Shown here: positions 28,101 to 36,959 of the stretch, one piece after another
How the letters are laid out: each line of letters opens with the position of its first letter
Position numbering within the stretch: the stretch's first letter is position 1
Source of the DNA: Leucothrix arctica
Lineage (GTDB): Bacteria; Pseudomonadota; Gammaproteobacteria; Thiotrichales; Thiotrichaceae
NCBI RefSeq assembly: GCF_003172895.1
Contig: NZ_QGKL01000042.1
Coordinates: 310,001-374,000, forward strand
Direction: 5' to 3'
DNA: 64,000 nucleotides
The notes under the pieces: model-generated
Database searches by the model: none
The model's input: only the letters and a program-made list of their open reading frames with translations
What the model was told of the DNA's origin: nothing
Made by a program: the position numbers and the translations under genes

Positions 28101-28205
28101 CATGGGCGATATAAAAAACAACAAAGCAGCTAATTATCTTATCGTCTCTCAGCAAGCCATAGAAGCTGGGACTCTTGATCTAAATAAAATTATAACGTAG
28201 CGGTT

Positions 28206-28240
28206 GTTACAAACTGTTACACCTTTGAGACCTCTGTAAC
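28206..28240. promoter_or_regulatory. Repeated GTTACA/TGTAAC sites upstream of the Cpx-like operon
   Basis: GTTACA occurs at 28206-28211 and 28216-28221, exactly 10 bases apart (one helical turn), and its complement TGTAAC at 28235-28240. A tandem TGTAA-type pair with about one-turn spacing resembles the CpxR box (GTAAA-N5-GTAAA). They lie 66-100 bases before the first gene, where the operon's own response regulator could bind for autoregulation. Confidence 0.5.
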
Positions 28241-28305
28241 TGTGTTAGCTCCTATGATTCACCCATGTCGCAAACAAGACATTTACTATTATTAGGAGAT
28301 ACAGA

Positions 28306-28740
28306 ATGAATACGTTTACTAAGATTGCTATTACCGTTGTTGCTACCGCTAGTCTTGTTGTTGGCGCAGGTGCTTATGCAGGCAAGAAATTCGCAAGTGG
28401 CATGAAGGGTGAGTTCTTGATCTATAAATTAGAAAAGGAATTGGACCTTAGTAGTGAGCAGGTTGACCGTCTAGAAGGTATTCGCAGCTATATGAAAGCT
28501 AAGCATGACAGTCATGATCATGCCGACTGTAAAATAAAATTAGTGGCAATGCTTAGTGAGCCACAATTAGATCAAGCACAGGTTTTATCGATGCTAGACG
28601 AAAAAATGCAAACCATGCGCGACAGTGCGCCTGAGTTACTCGGTCAAATCGCAGGCTTTACTGATAGCTTAGATACAGAGCAACGCTCGGAGCTAGTAGA
28701 AATGATTGAAAGCTTTTCGGGTAGAATGCATAAGCACTAA
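28306..28740 (+). CDS. Spy/CpxP-like periplasmic protein
   Basis: A 144-residue protein with an N-terminal hydrophobic signal or anchor (about 5-25) and a mainly helical mature part. 'LEKELDLSSEQVDRLEGIRSY' matches the LTxxQ-type repeat of the Spy/CpxP family, with a second weaker copy ('LDTEQRSELVEMI') near the end. CpxP-type proteins bind misfolded periplasmic proteins or metals and restrain their sensor kinase. His-rich 'KHDSHDHADC' in the middle and 'RMHKH' at the end suggest metal binding. It is the first gene of an operon with a response regulator and kinase. SD AGGAG lies upstream of the ATG. Confidence 0.75.
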   Translation: MNTFTKIAITVVATASLVVGAGAYAGKKFASGMKGEFLIYKLEKELDLSSEQVDRLEGIRSYMKAKHDSHDHADCKIKLVAMLSEPQLDQAQVLSMLDEKMQTMRDSAPELLGQIAGFTDSLDTEQRSELVEMIESFSGRMHKH

Positions 28741-28763
28741 TGCAATCATAGGGTGATTTTTTG

Positions 28764-29468
28764 ATGCAAACAGTTTTATTGATCGATGACGATGAGCAGC
28801 TAGCTGGGCCACTACGTGAGTACTTTGCGCGCTATGATTTGAACTTGATCAATGAAACTCACCCTGAGAAAGGCCTGCAACGTCTTAAGCAAGGCGGCGC
28901 AGACCTTATCTCATTAGTGATTCTGGATGTCATGATGCCAGACATGGATGGCTTTGAAGTATGCCGAACGATTCGTCGTGATGAGCAATTCAAAGACTTA
29001 CCAGTACTGATTCTCACCGCTCGCGGTGAAGTCATGGACCGAGTGATTGGTCTAGAACTAGGGGCCGATGATTATCTGGCTAAACCTTTCGAGCCTCGTG
29101 AGTTGGTGGCCAGAATTCACAATATCTTTCGCCGCACACAGCCAAAAACTCACGAGCTAGCCCCCATTAGCGATGACATAAAATATCGCCATCTAGGGTT
29201 GAATGATGAAAGCCATCGCGCAACATTAGATAGCAAAGTATTAGAACTCACCACCAGCGAATATCGTTTGTTGCATCTACTGGCGAAGTCACCAGGAAAG
29301 GAATTTTCGCGGGATGACATCCTTAATGAATTGCGCGGAATAGAGGCTGACTTATATACACGCTCGGTGGATATTCTGATCAGTCGTTTACGCCAAAAAC
29401 TCAAGCCGTTGAAATGTATTCAAACGGTTTGGGGGAGTGGCTACCGTTTTGTAGAGGCAGAAGCCTAA
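28764..29468 (+). CDS. OmpR-family response regulator, CpxR-like
   Basis: A 234-residue two-domain regulator. The receiver domain has the acidic pocket 'IDDDEQ' (8-12), phosphoacceptor D55 in 'VILDVMMPD', and the later T/K pair in 'LILTARGE' and 'YLAKPFEP'. A winged-helix DNA-binding domain follows ('LTTSEYRLLHLLAKSPGKEFSR', shortened here, and 'VWGSGYRFVEAEA'). The ATG at 28764 is preferred over a TTG three bases earlier. It lies 23 bases after the Spy-like gene, and its stop overlaps the kinase ATG (TAATG). By context it is a CpxR equivalent, but regulators of metal stress have the same layout. Confidence 0.85.
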   Translation: MQTVLLIDDDEQLAGPLREYFARYDLNLINETHPEKGLQRLKQGGADLISLVILDVMMPDMDGFEVCRTIRRDEQFKDLPVLILTARGEVMDRVIGLELGADDYLAKPFEPRELVARIHNIFRRTQPKTHELAPISDDIKYRHLGLNDESHRATLDSKVLELTTSEYRLLHLLAKSPGKEFSRDDILNELRGIEADLYTRSVDILISRLRQKLKPLKCIQTVWGSGYRFVEAEA

Positions 29469-30781
29469 TGAAATTACTGAATAAAATCCGCCACTCCTTA
29501 TCATTACGCCTATTACTGCTGTTTGTAGCCGCAGCGATTGTATTGTGTGTTGGTTTTCAAGTAATGATGGGCTACGCGATTTCCAGTCACATGAAAGAAA
29601 AAGGCGCTCCCCACCTAAATCAATACCTTCATTATCTACAACAAAACTTAGGCTCTCCACCGAGTATAGAAAATGCCAAACAACTGGTTACTGAGCTACC
29701 TATTAATATCCAGATAACAACGGCGACGGAATCATGGTCATCAAGCGATACGTTGCCAACGTTGGATGACTTGTATGTTTACCAAGGGAATGAAGTGAGC
29801 GACCAAGAAGTGAAACTTGGCTTCGATCGTGGCCAAACTAAAGTGCAAATAACAGAGGGAGACACTACAGCCACCCTTTGGACTAGCCCTCATGAAAAAA
29901 ATGGAAAACACGGTAAAGGGTTTCTGGCAGGTATATTTTTTCTACTCTTAATTTTAGCTATCTTATATTGGTTTATACGTCGTCTATTTCGCCCGATACA
30001 GACCATACAGAAAAGCGTTCGACAGATTGGAGCAGGGGATTTGAGTGCCCGTATTCCTACCTTACGAAATGATGAGTTGGGTGAGTTATCAGGGAGCATC
30101 AATCTGATGGCGGATGATATTGAACGAATGCTGGAAGCTAAGCGAGAGTTATTACTTGCAATCAGTCATGAGCTACGTAGCCCACTGACTCGTGCAAAGG
30201 TGTCCACCGCACTATTAGATAACTCTCCAAACCAAGCCAATATCGCCCGTGACTTGCGTGAAATGGAAAATCTGATTAGTGAGTTGATTGAGGCCGAGCG
30301 TCTTAATGGCCCGCATCAGCAGTTACAAAAAGTCAGTGTGAGTTTGAATGAAATTGTGATGTCGGTAGTTGATGATTACTTCCCAGAAGCGGATTTGGAA
30401 ATAGATTTGGCGGAGGAGTTACCTGATCAAAATATGGACCCAATACGAATGCGCTTAGTCGTACGTAATATTCTGGAAAATGCACTAAAACATCAGCCAG
30501 AAGAGGCCGAAGCGGTTCAGCTATCTACCCAAGCACTCGGCGAGACAACGTTGTTACAAGTACAGGATCATGGTGTGGGGATAGCTCAGCAGCATATCCC
30601 TCATTTGACGGAAGCGTTTTATCGAGTGGATGTATCGCGGCAACGTAAAACGGGTGGTGTGGGTTTAGGTCTGTATTTGGTCAAGCGAATAGTAGAAGCT
30701 CACAAAGGGCAGTTGACGATAAATAGCAAGGAAGGCGTGGGGACAATGGTAAGTGTTCATGTCCCTGTGATCGCCAGCTAA
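29468..30781 (+). CDS. Sensor histidine kinase, CpxA-like
   Basis: A 437-residue inner-membrane kinase. Helices lie at about 13-32 and 153-169, flanking a periplasmic sensor of about 120 residues. A HAMP domain follows ('RPIQTIQKSVRQIGAGDLSARI', shortened), then the phosphoacceptor H-box 'AISHELRSPLTR' with H234, N-box 'RNILENALKH', and G-boxes 'DHGVGIA' and 'GGVGLGLYLVK'. The ATG overlaps the regulator's stop (TAATG), which makes 29468 the natural start; a start further upstream would overlap the regulator. Together with the Spy-like protein this forms a CpxP-R-A-like envelope stress system. Confidence 0.85.
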   Translation: MKLLNKIRHSLSLRLLLLFVAAAIVLCVGFQVMMGYAISSHMKEKGAPHLNQYLHYLQQNLGSPPSIENAKQLVTELPINIQITTATESWSSSDTLPTLDDLYVYQGNEVSDQEVKLGFDRGQTKVQITEGDTTATLWTSPHEKNGKHGKGFLAGIFFLLLILAILYWFIRRLFRPIQTIQKSVRQIGAGDLSARIPTLRNDELGELSGSINLMADDIERMLEAKRELLLAISHELRSPLTRAKVSTALLDNSPNQANIARDLREMENLISELIEAERLNGPHQQLQKVSVSLNEIVMSVVDDYFPEADLEIDLAEELPDQNMDPIRMRLVVRNILENALKHQPEEAEAVQLSTQALGETTLLQVQDHGVGIAQQHIPHLTEAFYRVDVSRQRKTGGVGLGLYLVKRIVEAHKGQLTINSKEGVGTMVSVHVPVIAS

Positions 30782-30785
30782 GCTA

Positions 30786-31604
30786 TTATCTTTTTACTTT
30801 AGTCAGGTCAGTCGAACGACTCTTCCAAACCATATCAAAGCAGTCTTTATAGAAAGCGTCTGGCTCAATAATAGACTTCTTCAACAGGCCAAAATAGTGT
30901 TTTTCAATCGCTTCAATACCATGATACGGCGCCATTGCTTTGATACATGACTGCACATACTCAGTACACGACAAATCATTGTAGTTATCAAAGTTAAACT
31001 TGTAGTCGTACGGCTTCCCAACTTGCTTCAAGGCAGTTTCATAAATCATTGGGAAAATATCTTCAAAACGAATAGTTTTCCCTGCTTTTAGATCACGAAA
31101 TAAATTGTATTCCTTAACCGAAAATAGCTTCTCCATCGGCTCAGCATCATCAGTTTCATCGTAGGCTCTAAATTCTTTCGGGAAACGCAAAATAGCCATA
31201 CGGTCGCAGCGGCAGAAATTGATAATGTCTTCCATAAACACACCTTGCGCCATAGCATGAATCACCATTTGCTTGCCGGGCTTAAAGTAATCCTCACGCT
31301 CGACATCATCACTCGTGTCAAAGATTTCCTTATCTTCAGGCTTAACTTCACCCACATAGATACCAGAATGACTAAAGTACCCAGGGATAAACACGCCACT
31401 GAGGTATTTATCATAACCTCTCAGCAGAATATCACCCGGTTGAATCATATCGATGATCTCACGTACTTCATCGCCCTTAACCTGATATCCCTTTGGGTCA
31501 TAGACGAAGAATAGCGGCCATGGATAATATTTTACATTACCGAATCTACGCAAAAAACCACTTTGAATAGTATCGATAATCTCAGTAACTTTCGATGCGG
31601 CCAT
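30786..31604 (-). CDS. YiiX/YebB-like permuted NlpC/P60 hydrolase
   Basis: A 272-residue protein with no signal peptide. 'QPGDILLRGYDKYLSG' and 'YFSHSGIYVGE' (His79) are followed far downstream by 'YNDLSCTEYVQSC' (Cys213). This order, His before Cys, is the circularly permuted papain-like arrangement of the YiiX/YebB and poxvirus G6 group, whose members include lipid-acting acyltransferases and amidases. It lies 2 bases downstream of a phospholipase D-like gene, so the two are probably co-transcribed and may both act on lipids. The start overlaps nothing; the ATG at 31604 follows the upstream stop. Confidence 0.75.
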   Translation of the reverse strand: MAASKVTEIIDTIQSGFLRRFGNVKYYPWPLFFVYDPKGYQVKGDEVREIIDMIQPGDILLRGYDKYLSGVFIPGYFSHSGIYVGEVKPEDKEIFDTSDDVEREDYFKPGKQMVIHAMAQGVFMEDIINFCRCDRMAILRFPKEFRAYDETDDAEPMEKLFSVKEYNLFRDLKAGKTIRFEDIFPMIYETALKQVGKPYDYKFNFDNYNDLSCTEYVQSCIKAMAPYHGIEAIEKHYFGLLKKSIIEPDAFYKDCFDMVWKSRSTDLTKVKR

Positions 31605-31606
31605 TT

Positions 31607-32980
31607 TTACAATCCTTGTTTATTGATGGCTTGAATATCTTTCTTAACTACTTCAGGCAGTAGGTCTTCATTTATCATGCTATTGCGGTAGTTGAGCTTT
31701 CGCAAATACGGATTCTCACTATCAGTAGGTGCGCTAGTATCTTTAAGTAAGATCTCTTTGCAGTCTTGCTCGTCAATATCAAACTGCTTTCGCACTTCAA
31801 CAGGGAACTCGCCATCAGTCACGAAGATATTACTTTCAGTATGGTGAAGCACTGAACCACGAGCGATATTGTAAGAACCCACAGAGGCGAACACATCATC
31901 TACCGCCATGTTTTTAGAATGAAATGCACCGGGCTTTTGCCACTCAAAAATGCGAATGCCTTTGTCTAATAAACCATGAAAATGTCGGTGACTTTCCTTA
32001 TACATCCAACCCATCAAACCACGCATCATTAATGTTTGCGAAGAGGTCTGAGAGTTGGTGTATAAACGAACATCCACACCACGTTCAACCGCTTCAGCGA
32101 GCGCATCTACGATGACATTAGGCGGTCGAATACCATGGCAACCCCAATAGATGTAATTCTGAGCTTGCTTGATCACATGAAGGTAAGCATTAGTCATTAC
32201 CAGTTCGTTATCGTCATAAGGCTTATGCGCGACATAACGGACTTGCTCTGTACCAGTAGCAGCAGTAACAACTGCTGTGGGTGTTGCTTCTTGTTGTGGC
32301 AAGGCGTGACCAAGGTCATCAACTATGTAGTTATTCATCACACTATAGCGTTCAAAATCTTTATGGAATTGCTGCTGTATATCAGCAACTACAGGGCCGC
32401 TAATCAACGCATCTGAGTCACGCCACGCTTTAGGCTCGATACCACCAAATGCGTATTTATCGCCCCAGTTAATTCCACCAAGAATGACTTTATCACCATC
32501 TATAATCATGTACTTTTCGTGGAAGCGTCGCTTAAGTTTATGCTTAAAGATACTAATGGCTTGCTTGAAAGGGTGACCCTTAGTCATGTCAGGTAGCACT
32601 TTATAAAACAGCTTGTGATAACGAATTGCCTGCGCACCCGCCTGTTCAAGCTCAGTGACAATCCCGCCACTAAACGTAGACCACATGACCGCATCGTCAA
32701 AGATCATTTTTACTTCGACGCCTTGCTTTAATTTTTTTAATAAAATATCACGCAGCTTATAACTGGTTTTGTCTTTCATCATTGAAAAGGCAACGATGTG
32801 AATAGTCGTTTTTGCGTTCTCAAGCAGATCCCAGCGGTGCTTATAAGATTCCGCACCACTGGCTAATAGTTTTACTTGGTTACCGTGGTGCATTGGCGTG
32901 TGAACTAATGCGTCGAGTTGTTGTTGACCTGCGGCTGTTAACAGTGGGTGTGTTACCGAGGTATTAGTGCTGTCTGACAT
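31607..32980 (-). CDS. Phospholipase D-like protein with two HKD motifs
   Basis: A 457-residue protein of the phospholipase D/cardiolipin synthase superfamily. The first catalytic motif is 'FHEKYMIIDGDKVILGGIN' (H154, K156, D161), and the second is 'FHSKNMAVDDVFASVGSYN' (H354, K356, D361). Both match HxK(x)4D with the trailing GG/GS-x-N. No N-terminal membrane helices are present, unlike cardiolipin synthase ClsA, so ClsB-like or other phosphodiesterase activity is more likely. The two genes of this minus-strand unit have no recognised terminator between them. Substrate not determined. Confidence 0.8.
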   Translation of the reverse strand: MSDSTNTSVTHPLLTAAGQQQLDALVHTPMHHGNQVKLLASGAESYKHRWDLLENAKTTIHIVAFSMMKDKTSYKLRDILLKKLKQGVEVKMIFDDAVMWSTFSGGIVTELEQAGAQAIRYHKLFYKVLPDMTKGHPFKQAISIFKHKLKRRFHEKYMIIDGDKVILGGINWGDKYAFGGIEPKAWRDSDALISGPVVADIQQQFHKDFERYSVMNNYIVDDLGHALPQQEATPTAVVTAATGTEQVRYVAHKPYDDNELVMTNAYLHVIKQAQNYIYWGCHGIRPPNVIVDALAEAVERGVDVRLYTNSQTSSQTLMMRGLMGWMYKESHRHFHGLLDKGIRIFEWQKPGAFHSKNMAVDDVFASVGSYNIARGSVLHHTESNIFVTDGEFPVEVRKQFDIDEQDCKEILLKDTSAPTDSENPYLRKLNYRNSMINEDLLPEVVKKDIQAINKQGL

Positions 32981-33389
32981 TAGTATTCAACCTTTAAATT
33001 ATCCGTATTTTAAAGTGACAAAAGCGGCTGCTAGTTGGTTTTAATTAGTAGGTAGCTGCTCTGAATTAAATCGCAGTTTGCACCAGAGATTAAACACTGT
33101 AAAGCTGGATATTAATTATGATAGCGAGGGTTTATTGTACTTTTACAAACACCTAAATTATTAATAAACACCAATAATATAGTCATTAACAGCAGTGTGT
33201 GGCCAATTTAGTTAGCGTTATGACTTATATGGGTTAGTTAAACCGTATAAACTAATGGCTTGAAGTAACCCTTTAGTCAACTTCAACCAATAACGATGAA
33301 AAAACATATGGAATCCCAATCTGGAGAATGAGTAAAAAGATTAAACGTCTCATGCGCAGTTATTTTAAAAAATATGGTTATGAAATATA
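32981..33389. other. Intergenic region before the GNAT gene
   Basis: About 410 bases between the divergent phospholipase D-like and GNAT genes. It is AT-rich and should hold both promoters. The only coding-like structure is a chain of two tiny frames just before the GNAT start (see the 33328-33390 entry). Nothing else was recognised. Confidence 0.4.
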
Positions 33390-33390
33390 A
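33328..33390 (+). CDS. Possible 20-residue leader peptide coupled to the GNAT gene
   Basis: ATG 33328 opens a 20-codon frame for a very basic peptide (MSKKIKRLMR and so on, 8 Lys/Arg in all). It ends with a TAA whose last A is also the first base of the GNAT start (TAATG). A GGAG lies just before its ATG. Stop-start overlap and composition suggest a translated leader, but a frame this short can arise by chance. Confidence 0.3.
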   Translation: MSKKIKRLMRSYFKKYGYEI

Positions 33391-33818
33391 TGTTAGTACG
33401 CACAGTAAGTCCGAAAGACTCAAAAACACTGGTTAGACTAATGGCTGAGCTAGGCTATGACCCTGTTGAGTCAGAACTTCTCGAAACAATAAACACCTAT
33501 ACAACTAGCGACAGTTATTGGTGTTATGTTGTTGAAGTCGACGGCACTCCCGTTGCTTGCGCGTCATACCACATAATGCAATATTTTCACTGTAAAGGCT
33601 CATTAATGAGAGTCACCTCTATTGTTGTGGATACAAAATTCAAACGACAAGGGTTGGGCCGGATACTGATGGATAAAGCGGTAGATTTAGCGAAGGAAAA
33701 TAGCTGTGACAAGATTGAATTAACTAGCGGTGGACACCGATCTAGCGAAGCGCACCGTTTTTATGAATCTTTAGGTTATGAAGAGTACAACGGCATTCGA
33801 TACCTGAAATATATTTGA
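33390..33818 (+). CDS. GNAT family N-acetyltransferase
   Basis: A 142-residue acetyltransferase. Motif A, which binds the acetyl-CoA pyrophosphate, reads 'VDTKFKRQGLGRILMDKAV' (R/Q-x-x-G-x-G), followed by motif B with 'GHRSSEAHRFYESLGYEE'. Substrate not evident; the compact single-domain form and 'AELGYDPVESELLETI' at the N-terminus are common in small-molecule or aminoglycoside-like GNATs. It stands alone unless the tiny upstream frame is translated with it. Confidence 0.85.
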   Translation: MLVRTVSPKDSKTLVRLMAELGYDPVESELLETINTYTTSDSYWCYVVEVDGTPVACASYHIMQYFHCKGSLMRVTSIVVDTKFKRQGLGRILMDKAVDLAKENSCDKIELTSGGHRSSEAHRFYESLGYEEYNGIRYLKYI

Positions 33819-33862
33819 AGCAGTACACTTCAAACAACACAGTTAAAGTATCTAAGACAAAT

Positions 33863-34375
33863 ATGAATCCTCAAATAACTAGATCTGACGTGCCCTCCGG
33901 TAGTGATATCGCCAATTTACTCAATGGTGCTAACTACTTTCACTCATACAGTTTCTAAACTAAAAATACAGAAAAGTCTGCGCTCGATATTTGGCTATCA
34001 CATATGGCGTCAACACCTGCTTGGATTAACAGCCTCATGGCAGTCAGAAATAAGATAATGTCTTTCATTGGAATCAAAGACTTAGGTGGATTAGGTGATG
34101 TGGACTTTGAAAAACCTGCCAATACTTATCGAGTGGGCGACAGGGTAGGAATATTTTCCATCTTGTCAGTAAGCCATACTGAAGTAGTGATGGAAGGCTC
34201 TGATAAACACCTAGATGTAAAAGTGTCGATCTATAAAGAACAAGCTGATAGTCAACGTGTCACCATAACGACTGTTGTCGATGTTCATAACATGCTGGGT
34301 AAGATCTATATGTTATTTATTAACCCCATGCATAAAAACATCGTACCGGCAGTGATTAAGCGCGCTGAATCATAA
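33863..34375 (+). pseudogene. DUF2867 protein gene interrupted by an in-frame TAA
   Basis: The frame opens at ATG 33863 and runs 31 codons (MNPQITRSDVPSG..., 'LLNGANYFHSYSF'). It meets TAA at 33956-33958 and then continues in the same frame without further stops to 34375. The part after the stop (from 'TKNTEKSALDIWLSHMASTP') joins smoothly to the rest, including 'AWINSLMAVRNKIMSFIGIKDLGGLG', which is typical of DUF2867. The residue lost would be Gln, Lys or Glu by single change. The downstream ATG at 34004 could give a 123-residue product, but it has no ribosome-binding site and lacks the domain's N-terminus. It is probably a recent nonsense pseudogene; readthrough or a sequencing error are alternatives. 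Confidence 0.7.
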
Positions 34376-34378
34376 AAA

Positions 34379-34416
34379 AGGCGTGATTAGTAATTCCTTA
34401 CTAGTCACGCCTTTTT
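34379..34416. terminator. Bidirectional intrinsic terminator
   Basis: A 15-base stem with one G-T wobble (34379-34393 with 34398-34412) and a TTCC loop has T5 on the right and A6 on the left. It can serve the plus-strand DUF2867 gene and the convergent creD gene. Confidence 0.9.
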
Positions 34417-34497
34417 ATAGCATTAGTTGCCTTCAATATTGTCAGTCAATACAGCGAAAGTACTTATAGAAAACTAAAGTTAAATTGCAGCTACTTT

Positions 34498-35868
34498 TTA
34501 TGTGTCACTTTCCAAATTACGAGTAGCAAACATCAACACCATAACCACAATCATCATCGTCCCAGCGCCCGCAAGCATTGCATAATCTTCCATCTGCAAA
34601 ATCAAATACAGCAGTGCATATAAACCACTCAAGAAAAATAAGATCAGCATGACGCGACCAAAGCTTTTGAGTATGGATATGGTATAGAGCGTGATGACAC
34701 TGACGGTCGCCGTCGCAGCGTAAAGGTACGCCATGTGAAAGGCTATTTGTTCAGCCAGTGATAGCAGAATGATGTAGAACATACTTAACGCAAGACCAAT
34801 CAAACCATATTGAATGACATGGAAGCGTGTTTTCTGGGTAATCTCAAATATGAAGAACGTTAAAAAAGTCAGACCAATAAAGAGTGCGCCGTACTTAACC
34901 GCTCGCTCAATCTTTGCGTATAACGACACTGGACTGAATAACTTCACTCCAGATTTTAGCGCATACAAGTCATGCTTTTCTTTACCCAGCAACCACGTTT
35001 GAGGGTGGTTACGCGCAATATTAGGAATTTGCCATGTCGCATCAAAACCGTTAGCGGCAACATCTGTTTGAGTCGGCGGTATGTCACCCGTAAAACTTGG
35101 GTGAGGCCAGCCAGAGTGGAAGTTAGCGGTAGTCGTTTCACCCGTTGGTGAGAAACTAAAGCCTTCACTGCCATTAACACTAAACTTGATGCTGAACTTT
35201 GCTAGCGTCAGGTCAGTGTTAAGGTCTTTCATGCTAGCGTGGAAGCCACTTGGCAATAACTCAGGCAGTAGCGTGCCGGGCTTAAGGGGCGTATTGCTTC
35301 CCGCACCCCAGCGTAATGGGCGTGTCTCATCAATGGACTTAGTGTCACTGATACCAACAGCAATCCAAGCATCCTTCCAGTTCATTTGATTCTTTTTAGA
35401 GCTTTTACTAGGCAGTAGCGTGAAGTCAAAGTGACCACTCAGCTCGACTTCAGACTGGTAAACAAGGGCGTCATAGATGCCACGTTTTCTGTGTTTCTCT
35501 ATAATCTCAGCATCAACCTTTAGCTCTTTTGGCAACATCACCATGGTTTTATCGTTAAATATGTCACGACTGACCGTACGTGTTTCACCTTTTTCGTCCG
35601 TCTCCGTGTCCATACTAATAATGTGTTCGGTATACGGCACGACCAATACAGGGCCAACAATAACTTGCTCTTTTCCCCATGTTTCCGCCACACTTGCAAT
35701 AGCGGTACGATAGTAGAAAGTACGATCGCTAACGACTTCTTTTGCCATAAATAGCGGCACTAGCATGAGTAGTGCGAGAAAACCGATCAGTATCGTGCGA
35801 AAGCCAAGTGAATGACGTATCGAATCCAGTTTACCTGTGGGCTTTTCTTTTGTAGATTGTCTGTCCAT
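34498..35868 (-). CDS. creD: Inner membrane protein CreD
   Basis: A 456-residue protein of the CreD family (E. coli CreD has 450 residues). It has a first helix ('ILIGFLALLMLVPLFMA'), a large periplasmic beta-rich region at about 45-300, and a cluster of about five helices at the C-terminus. The family motifs are present: 'ERTFYYRT'-like 'DRTFYYRTAIASVAETWG', 'WGAGSNTPLKPG' and 'AVKYGALFIGLTFLTFF'. I chose the ATG at 35868; a TTG at 35946 would add 26 unconserved residues and reach the tsaD start. CreD is linked to envelope integrity and beta-lactam response. No creBC genes are nearby. Confidence 0.85.
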   Translation of the reverse strand: MDRQSTKEKPTGKLDSIRHSLGFRTILIGFLALLMLVPLFMAKEVVSDRTFYYRTAIASVAETWGKEQVIVGPVLVVPYTEHIISMDTETDEKGETRTVSRDIFNDKTMVMLPKELKVDAEIIEKHRKRGIYDALVYQSEVELSGHFDFTLLPSKSSKKNQMNWKDAWIAVGISDTKSIDETRPLRWGAGSNTPLKPGTLLPELLPSGFHASMKDLNTDLTLAKFSIKFSVNGSEGFSFSPTGETTTANFHSGWPHPSFTGDIPPTQTDVAANGFDATWQIPNIARNHPQTWLLGKEKHDLYALKSGVKLFSPVSLYAKIERAVKYGALFIGLTFLTFFIFEITQKTRFHVIQYGLIGLALSMFYIILLSLAEQIAFHMAYLYAATATVSVITLYTISILKSFGRVMLILFFLSGLYALLYLILQMEDYAMLAGAGTMMIVVMVLMFATRNLESDT

Positions 35869-35945
35869 TAGATTAGGTCTGGCGTATAACGCATGGTTAA
35901 TTAGTCTGCAACAGCATACAGGATTGAAGAGGTCCAGAAAAGACA

Positions 35946-36959
35946 ATGAAAGTATTAGGAATCGAGTCGTCCTGTGATGAAACAGGTGTTGCCATTTATG
36001 ACACCGAGAAAGGACTATTATCCGAGCGCTTATATAGCCAAGTAGCGATGCATGCCGAGTACGGCGGTGTTGTACCTGAGCTTGCGTCTCGCGACCATAT
36101 TCGTAAGATTGTACCGCTTATCCGTGAGTCTGTAGCAGAAGCGGGTTTGAAAATGTCAGACCTAGACGGCATTGCTTACACCTCAGGCCCAGGCTTGATT
36201 GGTGCACTGATGGTAGGTGCTTCGGTCGGACGGACAATGGCGTGGAGTTTAGATATTCCAGCGGTTGCTGTACATCACATGGAAGGGCACTTACTCGCAC
36301 CAATGCTTGAAGATGATGCACCTGAGTTTCCATTCGTAGCATTACTTGTTTCTGGTGGCCACACCATGCTGGTAGAAGTAAAAGCAATTGGTGAATACAA
36401 AATACTCGGTGAGTCACTGGATGATGCGGTCGGTGAAGCATTTGATAAGACAGCTAAGTTATTAGGATTGTCTTACCCCGGTGGCCCAGAGTTGGCAGCA
36501 CTGGCAGAAAAAGGGAAGCCAAGCGAAATCAAATTCCCAAAACCTATGGTGAATCGTCCCGGTTTGGACTTTAGCTTTAGTGGTTTGAAAACATCTGCAC
36601 TACAGACTTGGACTAAGTCTTCACAGACCGATGAAGCGAAAGCAGATATTGCTTACGCATTCCAAGAAGCAGTTGTAGAAACACTCGCAATCAAATGTGA
36701 TCGTGCGCTAAAACAGACAGGCTATAAGCGCTTAGTGGTTGCTGGTGGAGTAGGTGCTAATAAACGCTTACGTGAAAGACTGGCAGAACTACAAGGGACT
36801 GTATTCTTCCCGAGACAAGCATACTGCACAGATAACGGGGCGATGATTGCTTATGCTGGCGCGTTACGTTTGAATGCTGGTGAAAGCGAGGCTGCAGTTA
36901 TATCACCACAACCTCGTTGGTCTTTAGAGTCGTTGTCCGGCCTTTCGCAAGCCGTGTAA
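35946..36959 (+). CDS. tsaD: tRNA N6-adenosine threonylcarbamoyltransferase TsaD
   Basis: A 337-residue ASKHA-fold enzyme that places the threonylcarbamoyl group on A37 of ANN-decoding tRNAs, with TsaB and TsaE. The metal-binding histidines are in 'VHHMEGHL' (H111, H115). The nucleotide-binding motifs '[15 protein letters not shown]' at the N-terminus, '[12 protein letters not shown]', 'LVSGGHTML' and '[13 protein letters not shown]' are complete, and the length is standard. It is divergent from creD with a short shared upstream region. Its last 36 bases overlap the end of a convergent gene. It is expected to be essential. Confidence 0.97.
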   Translation: MKVLGIESSCDETGVAIYDTEKGLLSERLYSQVAMHAEYGGVVPELASRDHIRKIVPLIRESVAEAGLKMSDLDGIAYTSGPGLIGALMVGASVGRTMAWSLDIPAVAVHHMEGHLLAPMLEDDAPEFPFVALLVSGGHTMLVEVKAIGEYKILGESLDDAVGEAFDKTAKLLGLSYPGGPELAALAEKGKPSEIKFPKPMVNRPGLDFSFSGLKTSALQTWTKSSQTDEAKADIAYAFQEAVVETLAIKCDRALKQTGYKRLVVAGGVGANKRLRERLAELQGTVFFPRQAYCTDNGAMIAYAGALRLNAGESEAAVISPQPRWSLESLSGLSQAV

